DNA from: Diplonema papillatum
Lineage: Eukaryota > Euglenozoa > Diplonemea > Diplonemida > Diplonemidae
DNA length: 64,000 nucleotides
Assembly (NCBI GenBank): GCA_030068145.1
Contig: JAPJBO010000991.1
Location: 1 to 64,000, forward strand
Direction: 5' to 3'
In this document: piece after piece, positions 40,279 to 50,605 of the stretch
How the letters are laid out: every line of letters begins with the position of its first letter
Position numbering within the stretch: position 1 is the first letter of the stretch
The notes under the pieces: generated by a model
Told to the model about the DNA's origin: nothing
The model's database searches: none
What the model saw: the letters and a program-made list of their open reading frames with translations, nothing else
Program-made: the position numbers and the translations under genes

Positions 40279-41409
40279 TCACACACAGGCACACACCCGC
40301 ATACACAGGGGTAGCAGTGCAGTTGTCAGCATTGCAGAATGTTTGGCGATAAGTGATTCGCGCCACTTCCCGGCGGCGACATTCAGGACTCTCGGGGGCT
40401 CGTACGGTCGTCGTTGTTGGAGGGCGTGGTTGCTGGTTTCGCCCCTGGTGGCGTAGGCGATTCGTTTCCGAATGTCGCTGACCTGGCGGTTCATCTCCTT
40501 CTTGTCGGCTTCGTCGGTGGCATTGCGTCGCTTCAACATCCTCGTATTTAACGCTCGCTGGAGTCGCGCAATCTTCGTCGTGCGGTATCGGGGCGGCCGG
40601 TATGCGATTGGGCTTAGCATTGTTGCCATGAGGCCATCGAAGTCGTCTGCGGTTGGTCGGTCGTTTTTGGGGTATCTCATGGGCGGGATGATCTTTACGA
40701 TCGTGTGGTCGTATTCAAGGCTGATCGCTGCATGGTCACTGCCTCCGGTGAACCGGGCTGATTCGAAGGTGCAGCTTGTGTTGCGGGGAACAAAGACTCT
40801 GTCCAGCGATGTATCTGCGTTGCTCCTGTGGTATGTAGTGCGTCCTCGCACCAGTTCGTCCCCTGCGTTGCGTCTGACGATTCCCTCGACTGTTGGTGTG
40901 GTGTTGCCGTTGAAGTCGCCGGTAACTACGTATTCTCCCACGCAGCGCCTCATGGTGTTGACGATCCAGCTGCCGAGTGCCTCCGCCTCTGCCCTTGGGG
41001 TGTTGTTCACCACATACACTGAGATCACCCGCAGGACGTGTTCCCCGATTTTAAGATCGGCAAAGCAGCACGAGCGGTGGGACCCAGTCCGCAGTACTTG
41101 CATCGTAGAGTCAGTTCGAATCAGAATGCTGCTGCGTGCGATCCGCTTCTGTCCATTCGTCTCTGTTGCTGTGACTAGCGGGTTCCAGCCCTTGAGGAGC
41201 GCCACGTCTTCAAATACGCGGGGATCCCTTCCAATCTCACTCGCTGTGAGGATGTGTGTTCTGGGTAGGAGGTCGAAGTAGGCTACCAGGCTTTTCTTGC
41301 AGCAGGAGTTGCAGCTAGCGATGCGCACTTTGCTTTGGCCGGCGTTGTTACGACGATGGTCTGCGATGATCCCCGAGCTCCTTGTACCGCTCGTGTGCGG
41401 CTTGCGCAC
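40279..41409 (-). pseudogene. Retroelement AP-type endonuclease ORF, lacking the RT
   Basis: Exonuclease-endonuclease-phosphatase domain: RIASCNSCCKKS at the start, ASEIGRD (Glu), VVTGDFNGN, SLDRVFV and GGSDHAAISLEY at the end. The catalytic Asp, Asn and His set is present. After the domain the frame continues about 100 residues and stops where RT should begin. The frame opens with GTG and overlaps ORF1 by 62 bp in a +1 register, so translation by frameshift, or an internal deletion, is possible. Confidence 0.8.
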
Positions 41410-43165
41410 CTCTTGCCACTGGTATTGTCACATGAACTGTGAGCCCCAGGGCTTTCAGATACCGCGGCAGAAGCTGCGTTTTTCCAGCTCCCGTTGGTGC
41501 GCAAAACACTATTTCCCCGTGCTTTCTCATTAGGGCAATGAGGTCAGGCATTCTCTGGGCGATCAGGAAGCTGTCGTTCTCTACAGGAATCACGGCTGTT
41601 GGCCCAAGGTGCTCCCACTCGCGGGTTTGGTCCAGGAACTTCACCTCAAAACTGTCCTTTGGGATCGTTGCGTTCATCACCATCGACTTCTCGTTGGCGA
41701 AGCGCTCCCCTCCGTACCTGATCGCTCTCTCCGTCTCTTCCGCGGTTAGATCCCCGACCTTCATCTTTCCCCCAGTGACCTCTAGGAAGATCTTGTTCAC
41801 CAGTTTCAAGATCACTGGAGAGACATTGTCCGTGGACTTTGTCGCGTCACCGGAAAACGCTCTGTCACCTTTCCGCGCAGTCCCCACCAGTCTCCTTACT
41901 TCTCTTTGGATGTAACTGGTGTCTGCGTTGAAAACGGTGCTGAGCCAGGGAATCTCTTGCGCGATGATCTTCAAAGCCTCTGAATGTACGGCACCCAGCA
42001 GCTTGTCTACTGCCCCTGGAAGCCCGAAAGCCCTGCTTTTCGCTTCCCTGGGCAAATAGATGGCCGCATACGCGATGACGGACCTTGGATCTGCTTCATG
42101 GTACATCATCGCACCTCTTATGGCGTTTCCGGAGATTTCCTTTTCGAGCTTTTCCACAGCCTCCAGGGCTTCCAAGGGAGCCCTTTGAGATGCTTCATTC
42201 ACAAACGCGATTTCGTTCTTCGCGGTGAATTGCTCTGCTCTTCCCCCAATGGCTGCAAACTGCCGGACCGCTGACCTTGTGCCACCTTCTGCCCTTGTGT
42301 CGTTTGCGGTTGCCTTGTGCGATGTCTCAAAGGAAATGGTGAGCTCACGCTCACTTGACTTCTTGTAAGCCTTTCCCCACCCAAGGGTCAAGAGCTTCCT
42401 GAGTCCCCTTTCGAAAATCTCCAGGAACCACTCAGGAATCTCTTCTGGCTCTTCTTCTGCCAGTTTTCTTGAGTTGCTGGCGGCTATGGCCATTTTCTCC
42501 GGCACCCTTGTTTTTCTTGCTGGCAGGCGGGAGGAATCCTGCATGCATGCTCGAAATTCTTTGGAGAGCTGGGATTCTGAGCTCTTCGCGTCTTCTGCGA
42601 AGACCTCTTGAAGTGTTGGTTTTGGGTCTTCACCCATGAGCAGCCGTTCCCACACCTCCCCGCAAATCTCCCTTTGCGCCACTCTGTCGGCGGCGTTTTT
42701 TCTAGGTGCTAAGTTGAAACCCAGGATCAGGGCTAAAGAATCCGCGACCATGTTTGGGACAAACTTTCTGTTCCAGGCCTTTGTTAGGTTCACGGCGTCT
42801 TCTTTCTTCCTTCCGACGTGTTTCGCAATCCCTAGATTTATGTCTACGACAACCCTCAGGAGTTCCTCCGTTCTGTGGAAAATCGCCGCTCCAGGCTTTC
42901 TTCCTTGCTCTTTTCTCCAATCTGCCCCCATGTAGGGAGCAAGGCCGTTTGGAAAGAAGTTGTGTGCCTCACGGCCACTGTAAGTCCTCCTTTCCGTCTT
43001 GGAGAATGCCAGAACGATGACTCCTGTTTGCTCTGTGTCATGCGTCATCCATTGAACGATTTCGTGTGCCATAGTGCCCATGTTGCTTAGGAAGCTCTCA
43101 ATCTCCCGAGTTTGGCCATCTCGTGTGGTGCTATTCGAGAGACTTGCGTTGTTCCTAGTCGACAT
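41348..43165 (-). CDS. Retroelement ORF1-like protein, 605 aa, ending in a P-loop
   Basis: ATG at 43165. Most of the protein is unrecognised, with mixed charge, several helical stretches and no Cys/His cluster. The last 50 residues read FCAPTGAGKTQLLPRYLKAL then a VTIPVARGAQAAHERYK segment. That is a Walker A box followed by a DExH-helicase-like motif Ia, after which the frame ends at 41348. The rest of a helicase (DExH, motifs III-VI) is not found in any frame downstream. Either the helicase was deleted here or a fragment was captured. Confidence 0.6.
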   Translation of the reverse strand: MSTRNNASLSNSTTRDGQTREIESFLSNMGTMAHEIVQWMTHDTEQTGVIVLAFSKTERRTYSGREAHNFFPNGLAPYMGADWRKEQGRKPGAAIFHRTEELLRVVVDINLGIAKHVGRKKEDAVNLTKAWNRKFVPNMVADSLALILGFNLAPRKNAADRVAQREICGEVWERLLMGEDPKPTLQEVFAEDAKSSESQLSKEFRACMQDSSRLPARKTRVPEKMAIAASNSRKLAEEEPEEIPEWFLEIFERGLRKLLTLGWGKAYKKSSERELTISFETSHKATANDTRAEGGTRSAVRQFAAIGGRAEQFTAKNEIAFVNEASQRAPLEALEAVEKLEKEISGNAIRGAMMYHEADPRSVIAYAAIYLPREAKSRAFGLPGAVDKLLGAVHSEALKIIAQEIPWLSTVFNADTSYIQREVRRLVGTARKGDRAFSGDATKSTDNVSPVILKLVNKIFLEVTGGKMKVGDLTAEETERAIRYGGERFANEKSMVMNATIPKDSFEVKFLDQTREWEHLGPTAVIPVENDSFLIAQRMPDLIALMRKHGEIVFCAPTGAGKTQLLPRYLKALGLTVHVTIPVARGAQAAHERYKELGDHRRPSS

Positions 43166-43339
43166 TGGCTCATTGGTCTCTAGGACGTGAGGGTTGCTTC
43201 CCCGGTAACCCCTGGTGCGTTGCCCTCAAACTGAGCGCAACGCCGAAAAGGGGGTGCTCCGTCACTTCCCGCTTTTGATTCTTCTTTGCGTGAATGGGAT
43301 ACTCAGTTTTTTTTTTCGTTTCTTCTACTTACCGTGAGT

Positions 43340-43376
43340 ATTTGGTGTGTGTCTGTTGTGTGTGTGTGTGTGTGTT
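43340..43376. repeat. (GT)n tract in retroelement leader
   Basis: Interrupted GT dinucleotides, (AC)n on the element's sense strand, about 180 bp upstream of its ORF1 ATG. Confidence 0.9.
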
Positions 43377-43399
43377 TTTCTGTTGTTTTGCTTCTTTTT

Positions 43400-45640
43400 T
43401 TCTTCAGTCCTGGGGAGTGAAACAATTGTAGAGTAAGGCCGGGTGTTTTCCATCGTTCATGGAAGGCTATCTCGCGGTTCTACCTCTCTCGACCTATCGG
43501 CTTGCAGCAGTTTCTTGGAGTGACTCATTCGATTTCGTTTGATACGTCGCCTGTTCGGCTTGTGTGGTGCTGCTCCCATCCGACGCTTGCTTCACTTCAA
43601 GTGGCTCTTCTATCTACCTACGACACATCGGCGTCACTTCTAGTTTCACCATCGCCAAACGGTGCTCTAAAGAATCTTTGGAGTTCAGGCATCCTCACCA
43701 GCAGGGTGTCCGTGCTTAATTTCCATTGGCAGCTCTTCCGGACTGGAACACCATGATGTCCTGCGTTTTCACTTTCTGTTTGAACAGGACTGAAAACTGC
43801 GACCCAGGGGCTACTGCCGGCCCAACTAGTCAGACCAAGCTCACAGCACAGGGAGAGCTTGCCGTGTAAAGACATTCAGCTGTTGCACGGGGCCGAACCC
43901 GTGCAGCTAACACCACTGGGACTCAAAGCAGAAGTCTTGAGCTGAGTGCCGAATGAAGAAGCTATCCCGTCCCCCGAAGGATTCCGCCCCACCCTCCCTT
44001 CAGAGAGGAGTCACAGGACCCAAAAGCAGCGTGTCGGAAACTCAAAACCGACTGGTGAAAAGTGACAAGTAAACTATATTTGATTCAGCCGTTACCCACT
44101 CAAAGCCCTGAGTTTGAACCCGCATCCACACACACCTGCACACAGCGTCTCGTTTCCGACTGCACGTAACGTGTCGTGAACTGTCAATATCCGCCCGATG
44201 CTGGTTCGATTAAACAGACGCCTTAGCACAAGCGCAGGCCTTATCTCGCTTCCCCTTGCCCCACAATACCCGGTTCCTCCAGCTATCATCGCCGGACAAA
44301 GGCACATCTGTCCGAAGATATCCTGCAGGCAGGAGACAAACGCGAGGACAGGAGCATGCAAGCGACCACCACCGGGCTTTGAGCATGTCATTGCACGTCG
44401 ATTGCTCACTGGTCCGCCGGGACGAAGGACGGAACGATCAAGCGTATCCGTGCCCTCCGATGCCGCCAATTGCATATCAAAAGGACAGAGCCACAATCTG
44501 GGGTTGAGGCCACCTTTTGTCGCTTTGCTTGTTGAAGTGTCGCGTGGCATTCAAGTGAAATTACTGGCCACGGGCCTCTGAGCTTCCGAGTTGAAGCAAA
44601 TCAGCTACTTGTTTCACCCACTTTTCACAGCTACTTGTTGCAGCTACAAAGTTGGAGCGTTGGACAAACTAACTATTCGAGCGGCGCGCCACTCCACACA
44701 GCTAGCTTTTCCGTACGGTTATTACGCACACCCAACACTTGCAGTCCGCGCAAATCCTCGAAGAGGGGACACGTTGCCGGCCCCGCTGGCCGTGTCTGTT
44801 AGGCTCGCGACACTCATCGTCGCGGGGGTTTGCTACTGTGCGTCTTTTCATCGTACATAGCGAAAATGCTGTTTCGACTGCCTCGTCTCGGGGGAGACGA
44901 GCACACAGTCACTTTCCATTCAGAAAATGTGGGCTTTCTTGAACCGCTCACACCCTTAAGGTTGCGAAGTTCTCTTTTCGACGTACGTTGCGCATCGAGC
45001 CCCTCGGATGAATGAATATGCCTGCAAAGCTTGAGGAGAGGAGCATCTCGTTCTCGAAGCGGATCGATGCGAGATACCGCTCACACATAGACCGCATTCA
45101 AGGAGGCCCAGCCAGCTACTGCAGTACCCGGCCGCCGCTGTCGGGTACCTGAGCAGCTGTCGATGGCAGCACGGGTTACTCGAAAGAACCCGCCAGCTAT
45201 GTCCATACAAGTGCAAACCATGGTGGCTTCAAAAACTACAAGTGTTTTCCTAGCACACAATCCGCACCAATTCCCGCACCAATTCATACAAGCTGCCGCG
45301 GAACGTCGTTGCATGCGGGGTTGAAGCAGCGGTTGTAGTCGAGACAAATCTGGTGCGCCGCCGCACACGTGAGAACTGAATTGCCCGATCACGCACAAAA
45401 ACGGTAGAGGCGTGCGGGGCGGGAGGATTATGGGCGCTGACGAGTGCTGCAAGTCCGCCTGACCCACCTGGTGGCTACCTGCTGCAGGTCTTTCTGTTGA
45501 CAGTTTGCCCTTGGTCGTGTAGAGGCGCGGCGCGTTGTCCGTTAGTTGCATGACTCCCTCCCCTGCAGCCCCCCCACCCTCCAGCCCCCCCCATCCTCCT
45601 TGTCGAAAGGGAATTGCGTGTTGTTCGTTGCACGAGTATT
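43400..45640. other. Intergenic region with no gene seen
   Basis: Two minor items. Positions 43780-43865 resemble part of the spacer of the foldback element near 59800-59890. Positions 44866-44905 resemble the TCGACTGCC...CTCGGGG spacer of the SUMO-protease array and contain a perfect hairpin, CTCGTCTCGGGGGAGACGAG, at 44882-44901. No coding sequence is supported. Confidence 0.5.
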
Positions 45641-45641
45641 A

Positions 45642-45878
45642 CACGGTGAACTCCAGCAACTTTTGCTCGAGGGAAACCCGACTCTCCAAAAGCGGGTGTG
45701 CCACACTAGGGTGTGAAATAGGGTGTACCCTATTTCCGGGTGTGCACACCCTATTTCCAGGTGTGCACACCCATTTCACACCCTATTTCCGGCTGTGCGC
45801 ACCCTTTTTCCGGGTGTGGTCACACCCGCACTTGAGGCCGGACTTTAACTCGAGCAAAAGTTGCTGGAGTTCACCGTG
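45642..45878. mobile_element. Compact MITE with perfect 30-bp terminal inverted repeats
   Basis: Left end CACGGTGAACTCCAGCAACT (continuing TTTGCTCGAG) and its exact inverse at the right end. TA dinucleotides lie immediately outside both ends (45640-45641 and 45879-45880), as for Tc1/mariner-type transposition. The interior is a palindromic set of GGTGTGCACACCCTATTTCC-like blocks. It is non-coding and 237 bp long. Confidence 0.9.
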
Positions 45879-45899
45879 TACCCACCATCCATCGCGCGA

Positions 45900-48800
45900 T
45901 GGCTACGAACATGCGAACCATCGCTGCCCTGCCCAGTCGCCCAGATACCCCACGCTCCATACGGACAGAGGGCAATCCCAGTGGCAACCGCTGATACATT
46001 CTGACGCGACTTCGCACACGAGCGGCGTAGTCAGCGAGTATCAGGGAAAACGTGAGCATTTCTTTTGCCGAAAAACGCCGCCGTCCGGATTGGGGTTGAG
46101 TATCGGCAGCATCGGGAGAGAAAGCTGGACACGATGCCGAGAGGAGCATGTGCTTCTTTATTTACAACATACGCCTATATCACGCCACCTCCTCAACAAT
46201 CCCCCCCCCCCCCCTCCCACTTTCTCCGAACTTGCGGCAAGTCTTTTGCGCCTTGCTGCTGTTATGCTTGGGCTTTGGGCTTTCTTTTCACTTTTTCTCC
46301 GCTCGTTTTCCCACCTCTCCTCTACCCTCACTTTTTCTTCTCTTCAAAAGTTGCGCACGTTTCCCTTCCACCCGACTTCACGGCTGTCGATGGCACTGCC
46401 GATCCCTTGTTCGTTCGAATCCTCGTTTCCTCCGGGGGTATTCTTGATGGTTCTCTGTTTTGAAGGAGAACATCGAACTCTCAGGAGAAAAATAAAGCCC
46501 GTGCGTTGGTGAGTTGTGTCTCACTCAAAACCAGCTAGACAGGCAGCGGTCAACGGGATACGCAATGACCTGCAATCGCCTCTTGCATCCGGCTGCGTTT
46601 GTGCGTTCAACCGTCGCGGGGCAAACAAACCGAAGCGCACGTGTCTTTTTCTTGAATAAGCACCGGCTTTGTAGGAAGTACCTCTGCTGTGCTCTGAAGA
46701 TCACAAGGGTTGTTTCGTTATCTGGACCTTGTTTTTTCCCCCCTCCTTCTCTTTTTGCTTTTTTATTATCGGGGTCAACTCCACAGTGAGCTCACTCATC
46801 TGCGATGGGATGAATCGGGCGTTACGCGCTCCGATACTGAGTAGTCCAAGGACGATAGAACTTTTTGTACGCGAGTACAAGTCTTCTTTTCGAAGGTGTT
46901 CCTGAGCGGTCGTAGAGGTTGACTAATCGATAATAAAAGAACCTTCGTTTTCTTTTTCACTTGCTGTAACAGTTAGTGTGGAAAACGAAGACCTCCTTTT
47001 GTTTTCTCTCTTGTTTTGTTTGTTTGCTTGTTTGATTTTCCTGCCGGATCCGTCCCGCAATCGCTTTCCCCCCCATTACCTTTTCTTCTGTTCCGCCTGC
47101 CGGCCGACGGAAGAAAGTCGCGTCGGGTTGACAGCAAGGGTTGCCCAAGCGCCACGCCAAACAAAATTGAAATCTGCAGAGGAACGACAGGGGGGGGAAT
47201 AGCGGTTCGCCCAGCCGACCCATCCCTATTCCTTGGAACTGCATCGAATTGCCTAACACGGTCTATCAGGTCTATCCATGTCCCCTGCCGCTGCATTGCC
47301 CAGTGCTGTTTTCGTCTGTCCTTCACAGTTTATCAGGAGTGGATGGACCGGCATATTCATGCAATCCGCGTGCCCTGAAGATGCCGAAGAAGTGCACGCC
47401 GCGGAACGATCCGCTACAGATGCCAGTGTGGACCTGTTGTAATCCAAAGGTGCGAAAGCTTCGATCAGGACGAGTGCCCCCGGTAGTGCCTTGGGTGTTA
47501 GTTCCCGGCCGCGAAAGGCTCGCCTCGCCCTCAAGCGTCGACTTTCTCTCGTTCCCACGCAGCTTTGAAACTCTCTTCTGCAATGAATTGATGCTGTCTC
47601 GCGATCTCGCGAGCGGGGAACCCTACGACAATTTCACAATAATAAACGCGAGAATTTGCTTGCAGAAGTCTTGCCAGGGTGCCGCGAATCTGGAAGAGAC
47701 AAAGCGGGGGTCGTCCCGCCTTTGCAACCGCTTTTCACCCGCCATCTTGTGCTCCCATGGTCATCGCTCTCTTTGAAAAACGCAACCTTGCGCGCAACTT
47801 TTCAACTTTCATAGGTTTCACCGAGGCCACATGCAAAGGAGCCTTCCGCTCGTCTTCTGTCTTTGGTATCCTCGAGCTGTGGGCTCGTCTTGCTATTGAG
47901 TGCACGATTTTCACTTTATTCAAAGGAATTGTGTCACTTCTTGTGTTCGCAACGCCCGGGCTACCGCGCTAACCTATGCGCTCTTCATTATCTTCTGAAC
48001 GACGGCGCACAGAGCAATCCATTCAGAAGGCTCAAGGATCGCACCGTGCGGCCACCCTGCCGGACGTTTACCGGGGACGTTGCGCTGCTGTCTGGAGTCG
48101 AATCACGCAAAACTGGAGCCTGTCGACTACCGATTCCGCACCAAAGGTGTCATCCCGGGCTGGAGAGGCCGTGCTCCGTTGCCGCGTCGGTTCTTGTCCG
48201 TCCCAGGCCTTTGGTCTTTGACGGCTTCTTTCCCGGGGGATCTTCTTTTCCTCCCCCTTTCATTTTTTTCTTTGTGTTCTTTCTCCCCACCCTCTTCTTT
48301 TCTCGTTCTTTTTCTTGCATTTCCTAGTATCGAGGAGCCCCTTCGTCAGAACAGGCAGACCGACAGTCGGTGAAGAAACGGGAAGAAAAAAAAAAAAAAA
48401 GGTATGCAGCTGAACGTGTACGTCCCAAAAAGTAGCCTTTTCGTACCGCTTTGTTCTTGTGCTTGATTCTGTACCTCCGGCTCGCGAACTGCTGTTCTTT
48501 CTGCAGCCTCGGCGCATCGGAAGAAGCCCGACCAGCAGGGAGTGGAGACGAAACGAAGAGGAAACGCGAAGCAACCAGCCTCCTCAACTCATTCCTATCC
48601 TGGTCGATCCGAGCAAAACTGAGGCAGCCGGCAGGCCGTCTCGCAACAGAACGACGATCCGAATAGGTCCAGACGTCTCAACCTTAAACCCTAGTGAAGG
48701 AGCAATGATTAAGATTTGATCGGGTTTGCGGGTTTGCGGGTTTGCATCGCCGGACGAACCAGCGATATTCAAGACCAGGCGACCGAAGGAGGGGAGACGC

Positions 48801-49080
48801 GACCCAGAGACCCGGGCTGCCTGGAACCAGTGGGATGGGCCTTTTTCCGGAGGGCCCAGGTACTGAACTCAAGTTCGACTTATATCCGGCCTCGACGCAA
48901 GACAGCTACCCGCATCCGCACAGCATGGGGCGACAGTAATGTCTCAGCTTGCAGCAAAGTGGCGAGGAGGTACAAGTGATAATTGGGTGCTCGGGTTTGT
49001 TTTGTGGCTGTTTTTTCGGTTCCTGAAGGATTTCCTTATGGAATGCCGTGAAGGTGTTCTCCCCTTGTTTTTGCAATCTG
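45900..49080. other. Intergenic region with no gene seen
   Basis: T-rich and C-rich tracts, an AATAAA near 46488, a poly(A) run at about 48386-48401, and one inverted copy of a dispersed repeat at 47205-47335. None of the open frames has coding character or a recognisable motif. Confidence 0.45.
47205..47335 (-). repeat. Dispersed repeat (TAGACCGTGGTGGACCGTGA family), inverted copy
   Basis: On the minus strand it reads ATAGACCTGATAGACCGTG and GCACTGGGCAATGCAGCGG, similar to 32525-32640 and 55940-56097 with several differences. Confidence 0.6.
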
Positions 49081-49084
49081 CGGC

Positions 49085-50058
49085 CATTCTTCGAGCTCCG
49101 CCTAAACAGTAGACTATGGTCCCCTCGCGTAAGAGGCAGTGTATTGCCTCTCACGAACTCCTCGCACTAAACAAATGTTTACCCTTCCCGTCTCTGGCAC
49201 CTTTGCCAAGCTGGGGCAACCACCGCCAGGCCGGCCCCCCACCTCACCCTGAGGAAGTGAACACGCAATGCGGAGATAGCGGACCTGTAGCTGCTGACCT
49301 TCGGTCATGGCCGAAGGTCAAGACGCGGCCAGCGACGCCGGATCCCTGGGAAACGCCCTGCAATGGTTCAACACCGACCTTCTGATGGAGAAGGACCACC
49401 TCGCGGACAAGCTCCGCCAGCTGGCGCACCAGCAGAAGGTCTCGCAGCTTCTTAGCAAGTTTCCTTGCCTAAACAGTAGACTAAGGTCCCCTCGCGTAAG
49501 AGGCAGTGTATTGCCTCTCACGAACTCTCGCACTAAACTAATATTTACCCTTCCCGTCTCTGGCACTTTTGCCAAGCTGCTTTGCATTGGGGCAACCACC
49601 ACCAGGCCGGCCCCCCACCTCACCCCGAGGAAGTGAACACGCAATGCGGAGATAGCGGACCTGTAGCTGCTGACCTTCGGTCACGGCCGAAGGTCAAGAC
49701 GCGGCCAGCGACGCCGGATCCCTGGGAAACGCCCTGCAATGGTTCAACACCGACCTTCTGATGGAGAAGGACCACCTCGCGGACAAGCTCCGCCAGCTGG
49801 CGCACCAGCAGAAGGTCTCGCAGCTTCTTAGCAAGTTTCCTTGCCTAAACAGTAGACTAAGGTCCCCTCGCGTTAGAGGCAGTGTATTGCCTCTCACGAA
49901 TTCTCGCACTAAACTAATATTTACCCTTCCCGTCTCTGGCACTTTTGCCAAGCTGCTTTGCATTGGGGCAACCACCACCAGGCCGGCCCCCCACCTCACC
50001 CTGAGGAAGTGAACACGCAATGCGGAGATAGCGGACCTGTAGCTGCTGACCTTCGGTC
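49085..50058 (+). repeat. Tandem triplication of leader and first exon of the polyQ gene
   Basis: Units of about 375 bp start near 49100, 49480 and 49853. Each has CTAAACAGTAGACTA, GTCTCTGGCAC, CCTGTAGCTGCTGACC and the first 44 codons. Copy 1 keeps ATG (49307), copy 2 has ACG instead (49682), and copy 3 (50059) continues into the full gene. After the AAG codon that ends the shared exon, copies 1 and 2 read GTCTCGCAGC while the real gene reads GGCCTCCACC. Confidence 0.93.
49307..49636 (+). pseudogene. First-exon copy 1 of the polyQ gene
   Basis: Encodes MAEGQDAASDAGSLGNALQW and on to AHQQK exactly as the intact gene, then 65 unrelated codons to a stop. It could express a truncated peptide carrying the N-terminal coiled coil. 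Confidence 0.75.
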
Positions 50059-50515
50059 ATGGCCGAAGGTCAAGACGCCGCCAGCGACGCCGGATCCCTG
50101 GGAAACGCCCTGCAATGGTTCAACACCGACCTTCTGATGGAGAAGGACCACCTCGCGGACAAGCTCCGCCAGCTGGCGCACCAGCAGAAGGGCCTCCACC
50201 GGCAGATGCACAGCGTCGACCAGCTGCAGAAGCAGCAGCGCGCAGCCGCGCAGGAGCGGCGGGAAAAACAGCTCCGGGACCCCTTTCCGAACGCGCGCGC
50301 CCAGCAGCAGCACCCCGCGCCCCACCCGTTCCTCCCCCCGGACCGCGCGCCCGTGTGGGCCCGGCAGCGCCTGTTTTCCACGGCTCAGGCGCGGCACCAG
50401 CAGCGCGGGGCAGAGGCGCAGCAGCTTTTCCCGAGAGCTTCGCCGCTCCCGGCGTCGGCTGAGCAGCCGAGAACGCCGCAAGACCCGGCGACGGCCGCGC
50501 AGCCGAGACCGCCGC

Positions 50516-50605
<90 letters not shown>

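Larger units (their letters stand above)
40279..43400 (-). mobile_element. 3'-truncated retroelement with endonuclease
   Basis: Minus-strand order: an (AC)n leader (43376-43340), ORF1 at 43165-41348, an overlapping endonuclease ORF at 41409-40279, then the end. No reverse transcriptase follows, although an endonuclease of this type belongs upstream of one. The truncation is at the 3' side, the opposite of ordinary LINE 5' truncation. Flanking (CA)-rich sequence lies at 40270-40300. Confidence 0.65.

Noticed and set aside
46408..46420. GTTCGAATCC, a perfect B-box-like string
   Set aside because: No flanking T stem and no A box upstream; most likely chance.
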